Source of the DNA: Sva-07 sp031426215
GTDB lineage: Bacteria; Actinomycetota; Acidimicrobiia; Acidimicrobiales; Ilumatobacteraceae
NCBI GenBank assembly: GCA_031426215.1
Contig: JANPKU010000154.1
Coordinates: 1 to 6,979, forward strand
DNA: 6,979 nucleotides
Direction: 5' to 3'
Positions within the stretch are counted from its first letter, which is position 1. Every line of letters begins with the position of its first letter. This document shows positions 1 to 5,456 of this stretch, one piece after another. A program made the position numbers and the translations under genes. The notes under the pieces are model-generated. The model had not been told where the DNA came from, did not search any database, and saw only the letters and a list, made by a program, of their open reading frames with translations.

Positions 1-1
1 C

Positions 2-766
2 ACATCGGACGCTGAGGTGGTCGCCATCCATCGCGTGCTGCGCGCCGCGCTGCGTTGGGGACGTGCCAAGCGTGGGTTGCCGACCGTGGCCACCGAGTAC
101 GCCGAGCCGCCCGTACATCAGACACCGGAGATGAAGCCACCGACGTCGGCCGCGGTGCTCGCCCTGCTCGGCCAGCTTCCGGGCGGCGATGACGTTCACT
201 GGTCGCGCGCCGTCCGGCTGCTGGTGTTCACCGGGATGAGGCGCGGTGAGGTGGTCGGGCTCTCATGGGACGACTTCACACCGTCCGACGAGAACGGGCC
301 GGGTCGGTTGAAGGTGGCAAGGTCGGTGCGTGAGGTGCGTGGCGAGATGTCAATCGGGACCACGAAGGGCAAGCGATCGCGAGAGATGCCGTTGACGCTG
401 CCGGCTGAGACGGTGCTCGTCGCGCAACGGATGTGGCTCGAGGATCATGGCATGGTGTCGAAGTGGGTGTTCCCGGCCGTCCCGGACATGACATCACCTC
501 GTCGACCCGGCTGGTTGTCGACGGCGTGGGGTCGCTGGAGGAAGGCGAACGCGCCCGGTCTTCGTCTCCATGAACTGCGGCACCACTGGGCGACGATGCT
601 GCTGGACGAGGGCGTGCCGATCAACACGGTGCAGGCGTGGTTGGGTCACGCTGACGCAGCGGTGACGCTGTCGGTGTACGGGCACCGGACTCGGATCGGT
701 GAGCAGATGGGGTTGGACGCGATCAACCGGGCGCTCGGGTCGGGTCCGCCTGCCATCAAGCCCTGA
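2..766 (+). CDS. int: Phage-type tyrosine integrase, C-terminal part (5' end outside window)
   Basis: Site-specific recombinase that would integrate and excise the phage chromosome by strand exchange at att sites through a 3'-phosphotyrosine intermediate. The frame is open to the left edge, so the N-terminal arm-binding domain and most of the core-binding domain are missing. The first visible residues (IHRVLRAALRWGRAKRG) look like the end of a core-binding helix bundle. The catalytic domain is complete. Numbering from the GTG at 17, it shows Arg75 in TGMRRGE, a Lys near 117-119 in TTKGKR, His185 and Arg188 in HELRHH, His211 in WLGHA and the nucleophile Tyr221 in VYGH. These are all the signature residues in the right order and spacing. 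The GTG at 17 is an internal codon, not the true start. The gene converges on the virion operon and ends 8 nt before a hairpin. Family assignment is very secure; the att site it uses is unknown. Confidence 0.95.
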   Translation, partial: TSDAEVVAIHRVLRAALRWGRAKRGLPTVATEYAEPPVHQTPEMKPPTSAAVLALLGQLPGGDDVHWSRAVRLLVFTGMRRGEVVGLSWDDFTPSDENGPGRLKVARSVREVRGEMSIGTTKGKRSREMPLTLPAETVLVAQRMWLEDHGMVSKWVFPAVPDMTSPRRPGWLSTAWGRWRKANAPGLRLHELRHHWATMLLDEGVPINTVQAWLGHADAAVTLSVYGHRTRIGEQMGLDAINRALGSGPPAIKP

Positions 767-773
767 ACGCGAA

Positions 774-809
774 AGAGCGCCCCGTCAGCCGAAGCCAACG
801 GGGCGCTCT
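774..809. terminator. Bidirectional hairpin terminator between convergent genes
   Basis: A perfect 12-bp inverted repeat (774-785 with 798-809, core GAGCGCCCCGT) encloses a 12-nt loop. It begins 8 nt after the integrase stop and lies downstream of the minus-strand operon. There is no long T tract on the plus side. On the minus side the stem is followed by TTTCGCG, a short partial T run. Its position between converging genes supports a shared terminator for both transcripts. Termination itself is inferred from the structure. Confidence 0.8.
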
Positions 810-815
810 CGCAGA

Positions 816-836
816 CCTGCTCAGGGGGGTAGCAGG
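816..836. repeat. Small inverted repeat with G-rich loop
   Basis: A 6-bp stem, CCTGCT (816-821) with AGCAGG (831-836), encloses a 9-nt loop containing a run of six G. It sits just beyond the main terminator hairpin in the convergent junction. It could be an accessory terminator hairpin for minus-strand transcripts or part of an integrase or excisionase binding region. The sequence alone does not decide, and a stem this short can occur by chance. Confidence 0.35.
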
Positions 837-853
837 CGATTCATGTGCTCATG

Positions 854-897
854 TCGGCACGTATGTGATAACTGGCGACGTGTGTTGTTATCGGCAC
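854..897. repeat. Dyad and direct repeat in the junction, candidate att or protein-binding region
   Basis: An inverted repeat GATAAC (867-872) / GTTATC (887-892) is separated by 14 nt. It is overlapped by a direct repeat TCGGCAC at 854-860 and 891-897. This is a locally A/T-richer patch in a G/C-rich window, lying downstream of the integrase gene and right after the last operon stop. Such patches next to an integrase can be attP core or arm sites, but no host sequence is available to show a crossover core. A third terminator-like hairpin is the alternative. Confidence 0.3.
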
Positions 898-1137
898 TCA
901 GTTGCGGGCGAAGTGGTCGACGACGTAGCCGAGCCACAGCCACAGGATGAACCTGCCGCCGCGTCGGGCGCCTGCCGCCTTGACGATGGCGGTGATGGTC
1001 GGTGCCCGGTTGGTGCCGACGGCGTACACCTCGTAGAGGCATCCGGCGGCGAGGACGGCGCGGCCCGCATGGTGGCGGCCTTCGCCGGCGCGTAGTAACG
1101 CTGGCCCGAGTTTGTATAAGTCGAGTCGGCGATCCAT
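898..1137 (-). CDS. Small phage protein with hydrophobic C-terminal segment, function unknown
   Basis: Predicted 79 residues starting MDRRLDLYKLG. The start is chosen because its ATG shares one base with the phosphoesterase stop (TGATG at 1135-1139), the usual sign of translational coupling. A longer in-frame reading to 1326 would bury it deep in that gene. The N-terminal half is Arg/Ala-rich and mildly amphipathic. Residues about 63-75 (FILWLWLGYVV) are strongly hydrophobic and aromatic, long enough only for a short or peripheral membrane segment, followed by DHFARN. It is the last gene of the minus-strand operon, just before the terminator. I do not recognise a family with certainty. Small proteins with a Trp-rich hydrophobic tail occur at the end of late regions in actinophages, so a membrane-associated or holin-like role is possible but unsupported by a full transmembrane helix. 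Confidence 0.72.
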   Translation of the reverse strand: MDRRLDLYKLGPALLRAGEGRHHAGRAVLAAGCLYEVYAVGTNRAPTITAIVKAAGARRGGRFILWLWLGYVVDHFARN

Positions 1138-2180
1138 CACCAGCCCTCTGCTGCCCGGTCCAGGCAGTGGACGGGTGCGCGCCACGTGATTCCGTGTTCG
1201 GGGGTCATCAGCCAGAGCGCCTGCTGTGGCGGCTCGAATGCGAAGTTGGAGACGAACGCGTACTCGTCGTAGCCCTTGAGTGAGCCGTTGATGATGAAGC
1301 GACTTCCCCACGTCAGTTGATGCCAATGGCCCATGACCATCAGGTCGTACGGCATGTTCACGGCGGCTTGTCGTTGTGACTTGCGGGCGTCGAGTCGCAT
1401 GATCGGCGGCCAGATCCCACCGATGCCCGCGCCGCCGGATGTTTGGTCGCCGTGGGTGACGAGGACCGTCTGACCGTACGACGCCACGAGCGCATCAGCT
1501 GAGTCGGGGATGTTGAACGTCACCCGGGGATCGTTGCGGAACACCCGTTGCAGCGCCCGGCCGATGAACCAGTCGAAGTTGTCGCGGGCTCGCAGCTTGG
1601 CACGTGGTTTGCGTGTCGTGCGCCCGTGGTTTCCGACGACGACTGGGACGTGGACCTTGCCGAACACGTCGGCGAGCATCTCGATGCCGGCGGCGAGCGG
1701 GTCGATCCAGTGGTCGACGGACGCGAGGAGGGTGTCGGCGTTCGTTTCTCGCAGCTCGTCGTGGATGTTGCCGGAGAAGATGTCGCCGCCGAGCACGCAC
1801 ACGATGCCGTCGTAGGTGACCTCGGACCAGTAGTCGCGGGTGATCGTGACGGCACCTTTGAACACGGCGGTGAGGCGCATCTCTGCGATGCGTCGGTCGT
1901 AGGCGTTGATGCCGTGCAACTCGTCGGGGTTGACGACCTCGTCGAGGTGGAGGTCTGACAGCATCAGCCAGGGTGTGGCGTGGTGCCTGGTCCTCGACTT
2001 CGGAGGGGCGCTCAGCCAGCCGGGTGGTTGTGAGCGGTGGCCGACCTTGCCGAGCACGCCAAGTTCGCGCTCGAGCCGTTCGACGAGCTTGGCGGATTCC
2101 TTGAGCTGGTGGCGTAACTCTTTGCTCTCGCGTTCGTATCGGGCTTCGATGGGGTCGGCCCCCTCGGCGATCACTCCCAT
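1137..2180 (-). CDS. Calcineurin-like metallophosphoesterase with N-terminal coiled coil
   Basis: A 347-residue enzyme of the binuclear-metal phosphoesterase superfamily, which includes SbcD/Mre11 nucleases, phosphodiesterases and protein phosphatases. All five metal-ligand blocks are present in order: DLH (Asp76, His78), GGD (Asp133), GNH (Asn184, His185), a His in VTHGD (His243) and GHWH (His285, His287). Residues about 12-44 are charged and heptad-like (ARYERESKELRHQLKESAKL onward), suggesting a coiled coil for oligomerisation. A Pro/Arg-rich linker (about 50-70) joins it to the catalytic domain. The ATG at 2180 overlaps the upstream helix-turn-helix gene by 10 nt. The much longer open frame to 2462 reads through that gene out of frame and is rejected. 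The stop is coupled to the next small gene. Cytoplasmic. The substrate (DNA end, nucleotide or phosphoprotein) cannot be read from the sequence. Family is very secure, role unknown. Confidence 0.93.
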   Translation of the reverse strand: MGVIAEGADPIEARYERESKELRHQLKESAKLVERLERELGVLGKVGHRSQPPGWLSAPPKSRTRHHATPWLMLSDLHLDEVVNPDELHGINAYDRRIAEMRLTAVFKGAVTITRDYWSEVTYDGIVCVLGGDIFSGNIHDELRETNADTLLASVDHWIDPLAAGIEMLADVFGKVHVPVVVGNHGRTTRKPRAKLRARDNFDWFIGRALQRVFRNDPRVTFNIPDSADALVASYGQTVLVTHGDQTSGGAGIGGIWPPIMRLDARKSQRQAAVNMPYDLMVMGHWHQLTWGSRFIINGSLKGYDEYAFVSNFAFEPPQQALWLMTPEHGITWRAPVHCLDRAAEGW

Positions 2181-2428
2181 ACGCGTCCGATGCCGTCGGC
2201 TTGTGCTCGCCGCCACCGTTGGATTGACTTGTCCGAACAGACGAAGCCGTAGGCGTGCAGTTTGAACTGCAGCTTGCTGGAACTCCACGCGTCGGTGTTG
2301 CGGAGCCATGACAGCACGACGGCGCGGTCTTCGTCGTCGTCGAGCCCTTCGAGTACCAGGTCCACGGCGTTCGACCATGTCTCGTTGGAGTCCGGTGTGA
2401 CCTCTGCTGATTGCGCGATTCGACCCAT
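2171..2428 (-). CDS. Small helix-turn-helix DNA-binding protein
   Basis: Predicted 85 residues from MGRIAQSAEV. This ATG is preferred over upstream in-frame starts because it has a good ribosome-binding site (AGGGG, 7 nt upstream, plus-strand 2436-2440) and because upstream residues are low-complexity His/Arg/Thr-rich. The core begins with an acidic segment (VLEGLDDDEDRAVVLSWLRN, 24-43) followed by a probable helix-turn-helix at about 49-75: SSKLQFKLHAYG, then a turn, then SDKSIQRWRR as recognition helix. The layout resembles the short phage DNA-binding proteins often annotated as terminase small subunit-like or HTH proteins. It is translationally coupled (10-nt overlap) to the metallophosphoesterase, so the two probably act together on the same DNA or process. 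It could be a regulator instead. The DNA-binding call is good, the specific function is open. Confidence 0.8.
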   Translation of the reverse strand: MGRIAQSAEVTPDSNETWSNAVDLVLEGLDDDEDRAVVLSWLRNTDAWSSSKLQFKLHAYGFVCSDKSIQRWRRAQADGIGRVWE

Positions 2429-2435
2429 CCGTTTG

Positions 2436-2440
2436 CCCCT
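2436..2440 (-). promoter_or_regulatory. Ribosome-binding site deciding the HTH gene start
   Basis: On the minus strand AGGGG lies 7 nt before the ATG at 2428. It supports the short 85-residue reading over longer in-frame starts. The 71-nt gap that holds it (2429-2499) also contains two small dyads, 2468-2481 (GCCC/GGGC) and 2491-2501 (GAAC/GTTC). They may mark an internal promoter, operator or weak attenuator, but no clear -35/-10 pair can be defended. Confidence 0.5.
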
Positions 2441-2499
2441 GACTGTTCGGTAGGTGCAGCACGTTCGGCCCAACGTCGGGCGCACTGCGTGAACGGTGT

Positions 2500-2777
2500 T
2501 CAGCGCTCGGTGACCTTGATGTTGATGGTGCGCTCGTCGGTGCGTGCCGAGCTGGTCACGATCCGACACGCAACGCTGTACGAGGTGCCAGCGGTCCCGC
2601 CTGACAGCCAGACCGTGACGGCTGTGGTGGTGGCCGAGTCCGAGTCCTTCGTGAGCCCGGTGGTACGGTCACGGTGAGCGACGTGATGGATTCGCCGACG
2701 GCCAGCCATTGAGACCACTCGAAGACCCAATCCAAGATGCTGTTCGAATCCTTGAAGAAGGTCGACTGAGCGCTCAT
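2500..2777 (-). pseudogene. Fibre-tail adaptor-like phage protein, interrupted by a one-base frameshift
   Basis: Two overlapping frames make one recognisable small phage protein. The first reads MSAQSTFFKDSNSILDWVFE and continues through SQWLAVGESITSLTVTVP. The second continues GLTKDSDSATTTAVTVWLSG and then GTAGTSYSVACRIVTSSART up to the stop at 2500. The shift falls at a run of three G on the minus strand (plus-strand 2656-2658). One extra G would give a continuous 92-residue product. The pattern FxKDxxxxLDWxxxWSxWL, ITSxTxTVP, TVWLSGGTAGxSY, IVTxxxRTDERTIxI matches my recollection of the small beta-sandwich phage proteins now often named fibre-tail adaptor, which join an appendage to the tail or neck. 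The ATG overlaps the upstream stop by 4 nt (ATGA). The break could be a sequencing or assembly error in a homopolymer, a real inactivating deletion or, less likely, recoding. Protein identity is fairly secure, its functional state is not. Confidence 0.78.
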
Positions 2778-4183
2778 GCGGGGACCACCTGACGTGACTC
2801 GAAGGGGATGACGATGCTGCGCGGGTCAGCTTCGATGGCGACTGTTCTGGGGTCGGCGCTGATGCGGACGGTGCGATCGTCGGCGGCGATGACGGTGCGA
2901 CGCGACTCGGCTGGGATGACGTAGATCCGGTCGGCGTCGGTCGGTGTCGGGGTGACTATGCCGGTCGAGCCGGTACCGGCGACTGCGTGTCGGATGAGGG
3001 CGACGCCTGCGGTACCGACGAGGCCAGTTGTGGATCCACTACCGCTACCGGTGTGTCGGGTGCATGTCGGTGACCCGCTGCCCGTGGTTGACGGGATCGT
3101 CGTGGAACCGGCGCCTGTTGCGGTGTGTCCGGTGAGGCTTGGCGCGCCGCTGCCCGTGATGGCGGGGAGTCCGGTTGATCCAACGCCTGCGCCAACGCGG
3201 GCGGCGAGGGTGGTAGCCGATGTGCCAGTGACGGGTGCCGGTGTCGATGTGCCGGAGCCTGCACCGACGTGCGCGCTGAGCGTGGGTGACCCGCTGCCCG
3301 ATGTTGCACCTGGCGCCCCAGCGGTACCGGAACCGGCAGCGACAGAACGGGTGAGTGTGCCAATGGTGTCCGATCGCCCGAACGGCACCTGACCGAACCG
3401 GCCGTTGCCGAGGCCACCGCCGATGCTTGTGACGGTGTAGACGCCTGCGCCGGCTGCGGTATGGGTGGCCAACGTCGGTGCGCCCGTGCCGGTGATGGCG
3501 GCGACGGATGTGCCAGTACCCGCGGCGGTTGCGCCCGCCAACGTCGTCGCGCTCGAGCCCGATGTCCCGGTCGAGCCGACACCGGCTCCTGCATGAGCGG
3601 CCAGGGTGGGAGTGCCTGATCCCGGAGTTCCGGTCGACCCTGCACCCGAGGCGACATGGGCGCCGAGAGTGGGTGAACCTGAACCTGATGTCCCGGTCGA
3701 ACCTGCACCAGCAGCGGTGTGACGGACGAGCGTGGTGGCTGATGCGCCCGTGACTTCGACACCAGCGGTACCGGAACCGGCAGCAGTGTGGCGTACCAGT
3801 GTTCCACCTGTCGCCGTCGACTGCCCGAATGGGAGCCGACCGAACCGGCCGCTACCGAACGCACCGCCGTTACTGACCACGCCGGTCGAGCCTGCACCTG
3901 CAGCAACGTCTAGAGCGAGGGTCGGGGCGCCCGTGCCTGTCGTTGGCGGCAATGTGGTCGAACCGGCGCCAGCGGCCGTGTGGCGAACGAGGGTCGTCGC
4001 GCTGCTACCGGTGGTACCGGTTTCGCCCCAGAAGTAGTCGATGGCCAGCTTGTTCGCCGTCTGCGCGCTCGCCGTGTACTGATCGGCACCGAGCGCCGTC
4101 GGGTACAGCGGACGGATGCGCCGATGATGGCTCTGTCGGCCACGACTGAACCGGCCGACGTTGGGATACTGGCCGGTAGCCAT
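2774..4183 (-). CDS. Large repetitive Gly/Ala/Thr/Ser-rich virion protein (fibre-like)
   Basis: A 469-residue protein in three parts. The N-terminus (1-58) is basic and aromatic with VGRFSRGR and a Trp-containing segment ending YFWGETG. The middle (59-412) consists of about 14 degenerate units of 21-24 residues with consensus G-S-[SG]-[AS]-[TP]-T-L-x-x-H-T-A-A-G-A-G-S-T-G. It is interrupted twice by a GRFG..PFG insert (106-123 and 255-272). The C-terminus (419-465) has five short beta-like units of the type R-T-V-x-I-x-A-D-x-R. There is no signal peptide or membrane segment, and a single Cys. Such composition suits an extended shaft or decoration built from stacked short beta-turn repeats. 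It starts 6 nt after the upstream stop, with GGGGTAGG as ribosome-binding sequence, and is coupled by ATGA to the adaptor gene. The setting supports an appendage role. The exact position in the virion is inferred. Confidence 0.85.
   Translation of the reverse strand: MATGQYPNVGRFSRGRQSHHRRIRPLYPTALGADQYTASAQTANKLAIDYFWGETGTTGSSATTLVRHTAAGAGSTTLPPTTGTGAPTLALDVAAGAGSTGVVSNGGAFGSGRFGRLPFGQSTATGGTLVRHTAAGSGTAGVEVTGASATTLVRHTAAGAGSTGTSGSGSPTLGAHVASGAGSTGTPGSGTPTLAAHAGAGVGSTGTSGSSATTLAGATAAGTGTSVAAITGTGAPTLATHTAAGAGVYTVTSIGGGLGNGRFGQVPFGRSDTIGTLTRSVAAGSGTAGAPGATSGSGSPTLSAHVGAGSGTSTPAPVTGTSATTLAARVGAGVGSTGLPAITGSGAPSLTGHTATGAGSTTIPSTTGSGSPTCTRHTGSGSGSTTGLVGTAGVALIRHAVAGTGSTGIVTPTPTDADRIYVIPAESRRTVIAADDRTVRISADPRTVAIEADPRSIVIPFESRQVVPA
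2777..2929 (-). repeat. C-terminal R-T-V-x-I-x-A-D tandem beta motif (coding)
   Basis: Five consecutive units of 8-10 residues: IYVIPAESRR, TVIAADDR, TVRISADPR, TVAIEADPR and SIVIPFESR, ending QVVPA. Hydrophobic residues alternate with charged ones, as expected for stacked beta strands with acidic/Arg turns. This is a different repeat class from the Gly-rich array before it and forms the last 50 residues of the protein. Confidence 0.8.
3314..3490 (-). repeat. Internal duplication, copy B (residues 232-290 of the repeat protein)
   Basis: Begins GTGAPTLATHTAAGAG, then carries GGGLGNGRFGQVPFGRS and ends GTLTRSVAAGSGTAG. It aligns collinearly with copy A, 149 residues upstream in the protein, including the insert that breaks the 21-24 residue rhythm. 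The block duplicated was therefore larger than a single unit. Confidence 0.8.
3761..3937 (-). repeat. Internal duplication, copy A (residues 83-141 of the repeat protein)
   Basis: Begins GTGAPTLALDVAAGAG, then carries GGAFGSGRFGRLPFGQS and ends GTLVRHTAAGSGTAG. At DNA level it shares with copy B an exact 23-nt direct repeat (3318-3340 and 3762-3784) and the exact 14-mer GACCGAACCGGCCG (3391-3404 and 3838-3851). Confidence 0.8.
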
Positions 4184-4189
4184 GCCGAC

Positions 4190-4999
4190 CTACCCCTGCG
4201 CTAGAACGAGCTCGAGTTGCGTCGGGCCAGACGCCGTCGACGACGCCTGCACCCCGACCATCAGCGCGGCGTCGTTGGAGATCAGCGGCATGCCAAGGTC
4301 ATAGGCGTCGAACTTGAACCCGACGTTGGCAACGATCGGGATCGTCGCAACCCGGCGCAGGATCATCACGCGCGCCGTGCCCGATGTCATCGTCGTGGTC
4401 AGCGTCAACGACTGCACGGACTTGACGCCGGTGTCACCGGCCTGCAGCGGGAAGTTGTACATCGAGCCGATGATCGACGTGGCTGCGTAGCCCATCGTGC
4501 CGGTCGTGCGTCCAGCCGTTGAGCCGGGGTTCGTGTACGACAGGACCGGCGTCGCGGCGCCTGCGCCCATAGTGGCGAGCACTTCCAACCATGCCTCGGT
4601 GTTCGTGCCGTTCGCGTCCGGGCGTGTGAGCGCGGCGGGTGCGGTCGTGGACTGAGCGGTGGTTGTGGTGACAACCCAACCGGAGCCGCCTGATCCCCAC
4701 GTCCACAGGTTGTCCCAGATGACGAGCACGCCAGACGCCGCTGACACACCCGACACGCCGGCCAGGTACGAGTTGCCAGCGCCGGGGTTCACGAACGACA
4801 GGAACCCGGTGTCGGAGTCCAACGGGACGACACCAGCGGCGGCCTGGCCGAGCGTCGTGGAGCCGACACCTGGTTGACCGGCAGCCGACCACAGCGAGGT
4901 CATGCGACCAGCGACCGCCGTGACGTTGGCCTTGACCTGAATGAGACGTTGCGCCGAGCCGAGCGCCGAGACGAGGCCATCCTGGGTTGTGATTGCCAT
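4190..4999 (-). CDS. Phage virion structural protein, 269 residues
   Basis: Begins MAITTQDGLVSALGSAQRLI and is a soluble, beta-rich, Thr/Gly/Ala-rich protein without signal peptide or membrane segments. Recognisable blocks are SLWSAAGQPG (35-44), a WDNLW block (95-99), a TNPGSTAGRTTG stretch (156-167), AGDTGVKSVQS (187-197) and LGMPLISNDAALM (235-247), ending LVLAQG. These blocks recall a widespread phage and prophage structural protein found beside tail or appendage genes and usually annotated only as structural or hypothetical. A precise virion position cannot be given. Its ATG is 1 nt after the upstream stop (TGACATG) with an AGGGACGGA ribosome-binding sequence, and the next gene follows 6 nt after its stop, so it is firmly inside the late operon. 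Confidence 0.85.
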   Translation of the reverse strand: MAITTQDGLVSALGSAQRLIQVKANVTAVAGRMTSLWSAAGQPGVGSTTLGQAAAGVVPLDSDTGFLSFVNPGAGNSYLAGVSGVSAASGVLVIWDNLWTWGSGGSGWVVTTTTAQSTTAPAALTRPDANGTNTEAWLEVLATMGAGAATPVLSYTNPGSTAGRTTGTMGYAATSIIGSMYNFPLQAGDTGVKSVQSLTLTTTMTSGTARVMILRRVATIPIVANVGFKFDAYDLGMPLISNDAALMVGVQASSTASGPTQLELVLAQG

Positions 5000-5000
5000 G

Positions 5001-5456
5001 TCAGTCCGTCCCTGCCAGATCGTTGAGCGTCAACCGGATCAGCGCGTTGTTCTGCCGTGTCAGCGCCTTCACCAGAGCCACCACCTGAGCGTTCGTCGGT
5101 GACGTGATCGCGAGGAATGTGCGGTTGGCGTCGAGTGCTGCGGTGGCTTGCGTGGTGATCGTCGTGCGGTTGACTGCTGCTGCCTCGGCGTCGAGTTCCG
5201 CCTGCGTCTTCGGGCGCGCCGTCCACACGACGGTCGGCGCACTGTTGACGAGTGCCACCGTGCGGTCGTATGTGGTCGTCGCCGTGTCAGCGGGGCGGGC
5301 GGTGTTGACGATCGGGACGAACCCGCACAACGCCGCCAGGGCATCCGTCCAGCCACCCTCGGGCGGCGACAGGAACCGACCGTCCGAAAGTTTCTGCTCG
5401 ATGCGGCCAGGGCCACGATTGGTGAGCACGTTGCCGATCACGAGCGCGTAGGTCAC
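5001..5456 (-). CDS. Small conserved phage protein in the tail/appendage module
   Basis: Predicted 151 residues read from the GTG at 5456 (M-T-Y-A-L-V-I-G-N). This GTG shares GTGA with the upstream stop (4-nt overlap) and has a run of five G ending 6 nt upstream. An ATG at 5468 (MGDPVTY) is in frame and would add four residues, but no ribosome-binding sequence precedes it. The order is a short N-terminal beta segment, a PPEGGWTDALAALCGFVPIV block, a Thr-rich TATTTYDRTVALV stretch, a PTVVWTARPKTQAELDAEAA segment and a helical C-terminus ending ALTRQNNALIRLTLNDLAGT. The last part looks like the helical oligomerisation tail seen in small phage tail or fibre-associated proteins. No enzyme motif is visible. 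It may be a structural or assembly factor; the exact role is not known to me. Confidence 0.8.
   Translation of the reverse strand: MTYALVIGNVLTNRGPGRIEQKLSDGRFLSPPEGGWTDALAALCGFVPIVNTARPADTATTTYDRTVALVNSAPTVVWTARPKTQAELDAEAAAVNRTTITTQATAALDANRTFLAITSPTNAQVVALVKALTRQNNALIRLTLNDLAGTD

Larger units (their letters stand above)
2948..4009 (-). repeat. Array of about 14 coding repeats, 21-24 residues each
   Basis: Units begin at residues 59, 83, 125, 146, 167, 188, 209, 232, 274, 296, 320, 344, 368 and 390 of the repeat protein. Each has a small-residue start, then TL, a His-containing segment, an (A)AGxGS stretch and a variable Thr/Pro tail. Units 4-7 are spaced almost exactly 21 residues (63 nt) apart, suggesting recent tandem expansion. 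The outer units are longer and more diverged. The period is always a multiple of three, consistent with selection on protein. Confidence 0.85.

Noticed and set aside
767..897. tRNA gene or tRNA fragment as an integration target
   Set aside because: No cloverleaf, T-loop consensus or CCA end can be found in this interval on either strand.
699..950. Plus-strand open frame across the integrase end and junction
   Set aside because: It is Arg-rich, starts inside the integrase in another frame, runs through the terminator hairpin and has no recognisable domain.
1138..1326. Open N-terminal extension of the 79-residue protein to 142 residues
   Set aside because: It lies wholly inside the phosphoesterase C-terminus in another frame and is Arg-rich shadow sequence. 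The TGATG junction at 1135-1139 gives a convincing start.
2181..2462. Open N-terminal extension of the metallophosphoesterase to 441 residues
   Set aside because: The extension is Arg/His-rich, overlaps the HTH gene out of frame and lacks family character. The ATG at 2180 has the expected overlap with the HTH stop.
2640..2670. Programmed -1 ribosomal frameshift as in tail-assembly chaperones
   Set aside because: The local codons do not form a slippery heptamer, and the product belongs to a family not known to me to use recoding. A missing G is simpler.
2956..3906. Long (316-residue) open frame on the same strand as the repeat protein, and a plus-strand frame at 2952-3392
   Set aside because: Both are Pro/Arg/Val-rich shadows produced by the repetitive G/C-rich coding sequence. 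They have no independent start signals and their repeats follow the real gene.
2948..4009. Repeat-spacer structure resembling a CRISPR array
   Set aside because: Units are in-frame, degenerate, contiguous and 63-72 nt long, with no constant repeat separated by unique spacers.
2774..4183. Target gene of a diversity-generating retroelement
   Set aside because: There is no reverse transcriptase, template repeat or adenine-biased variable region in the window. The variation looks like tandem repeat drift.
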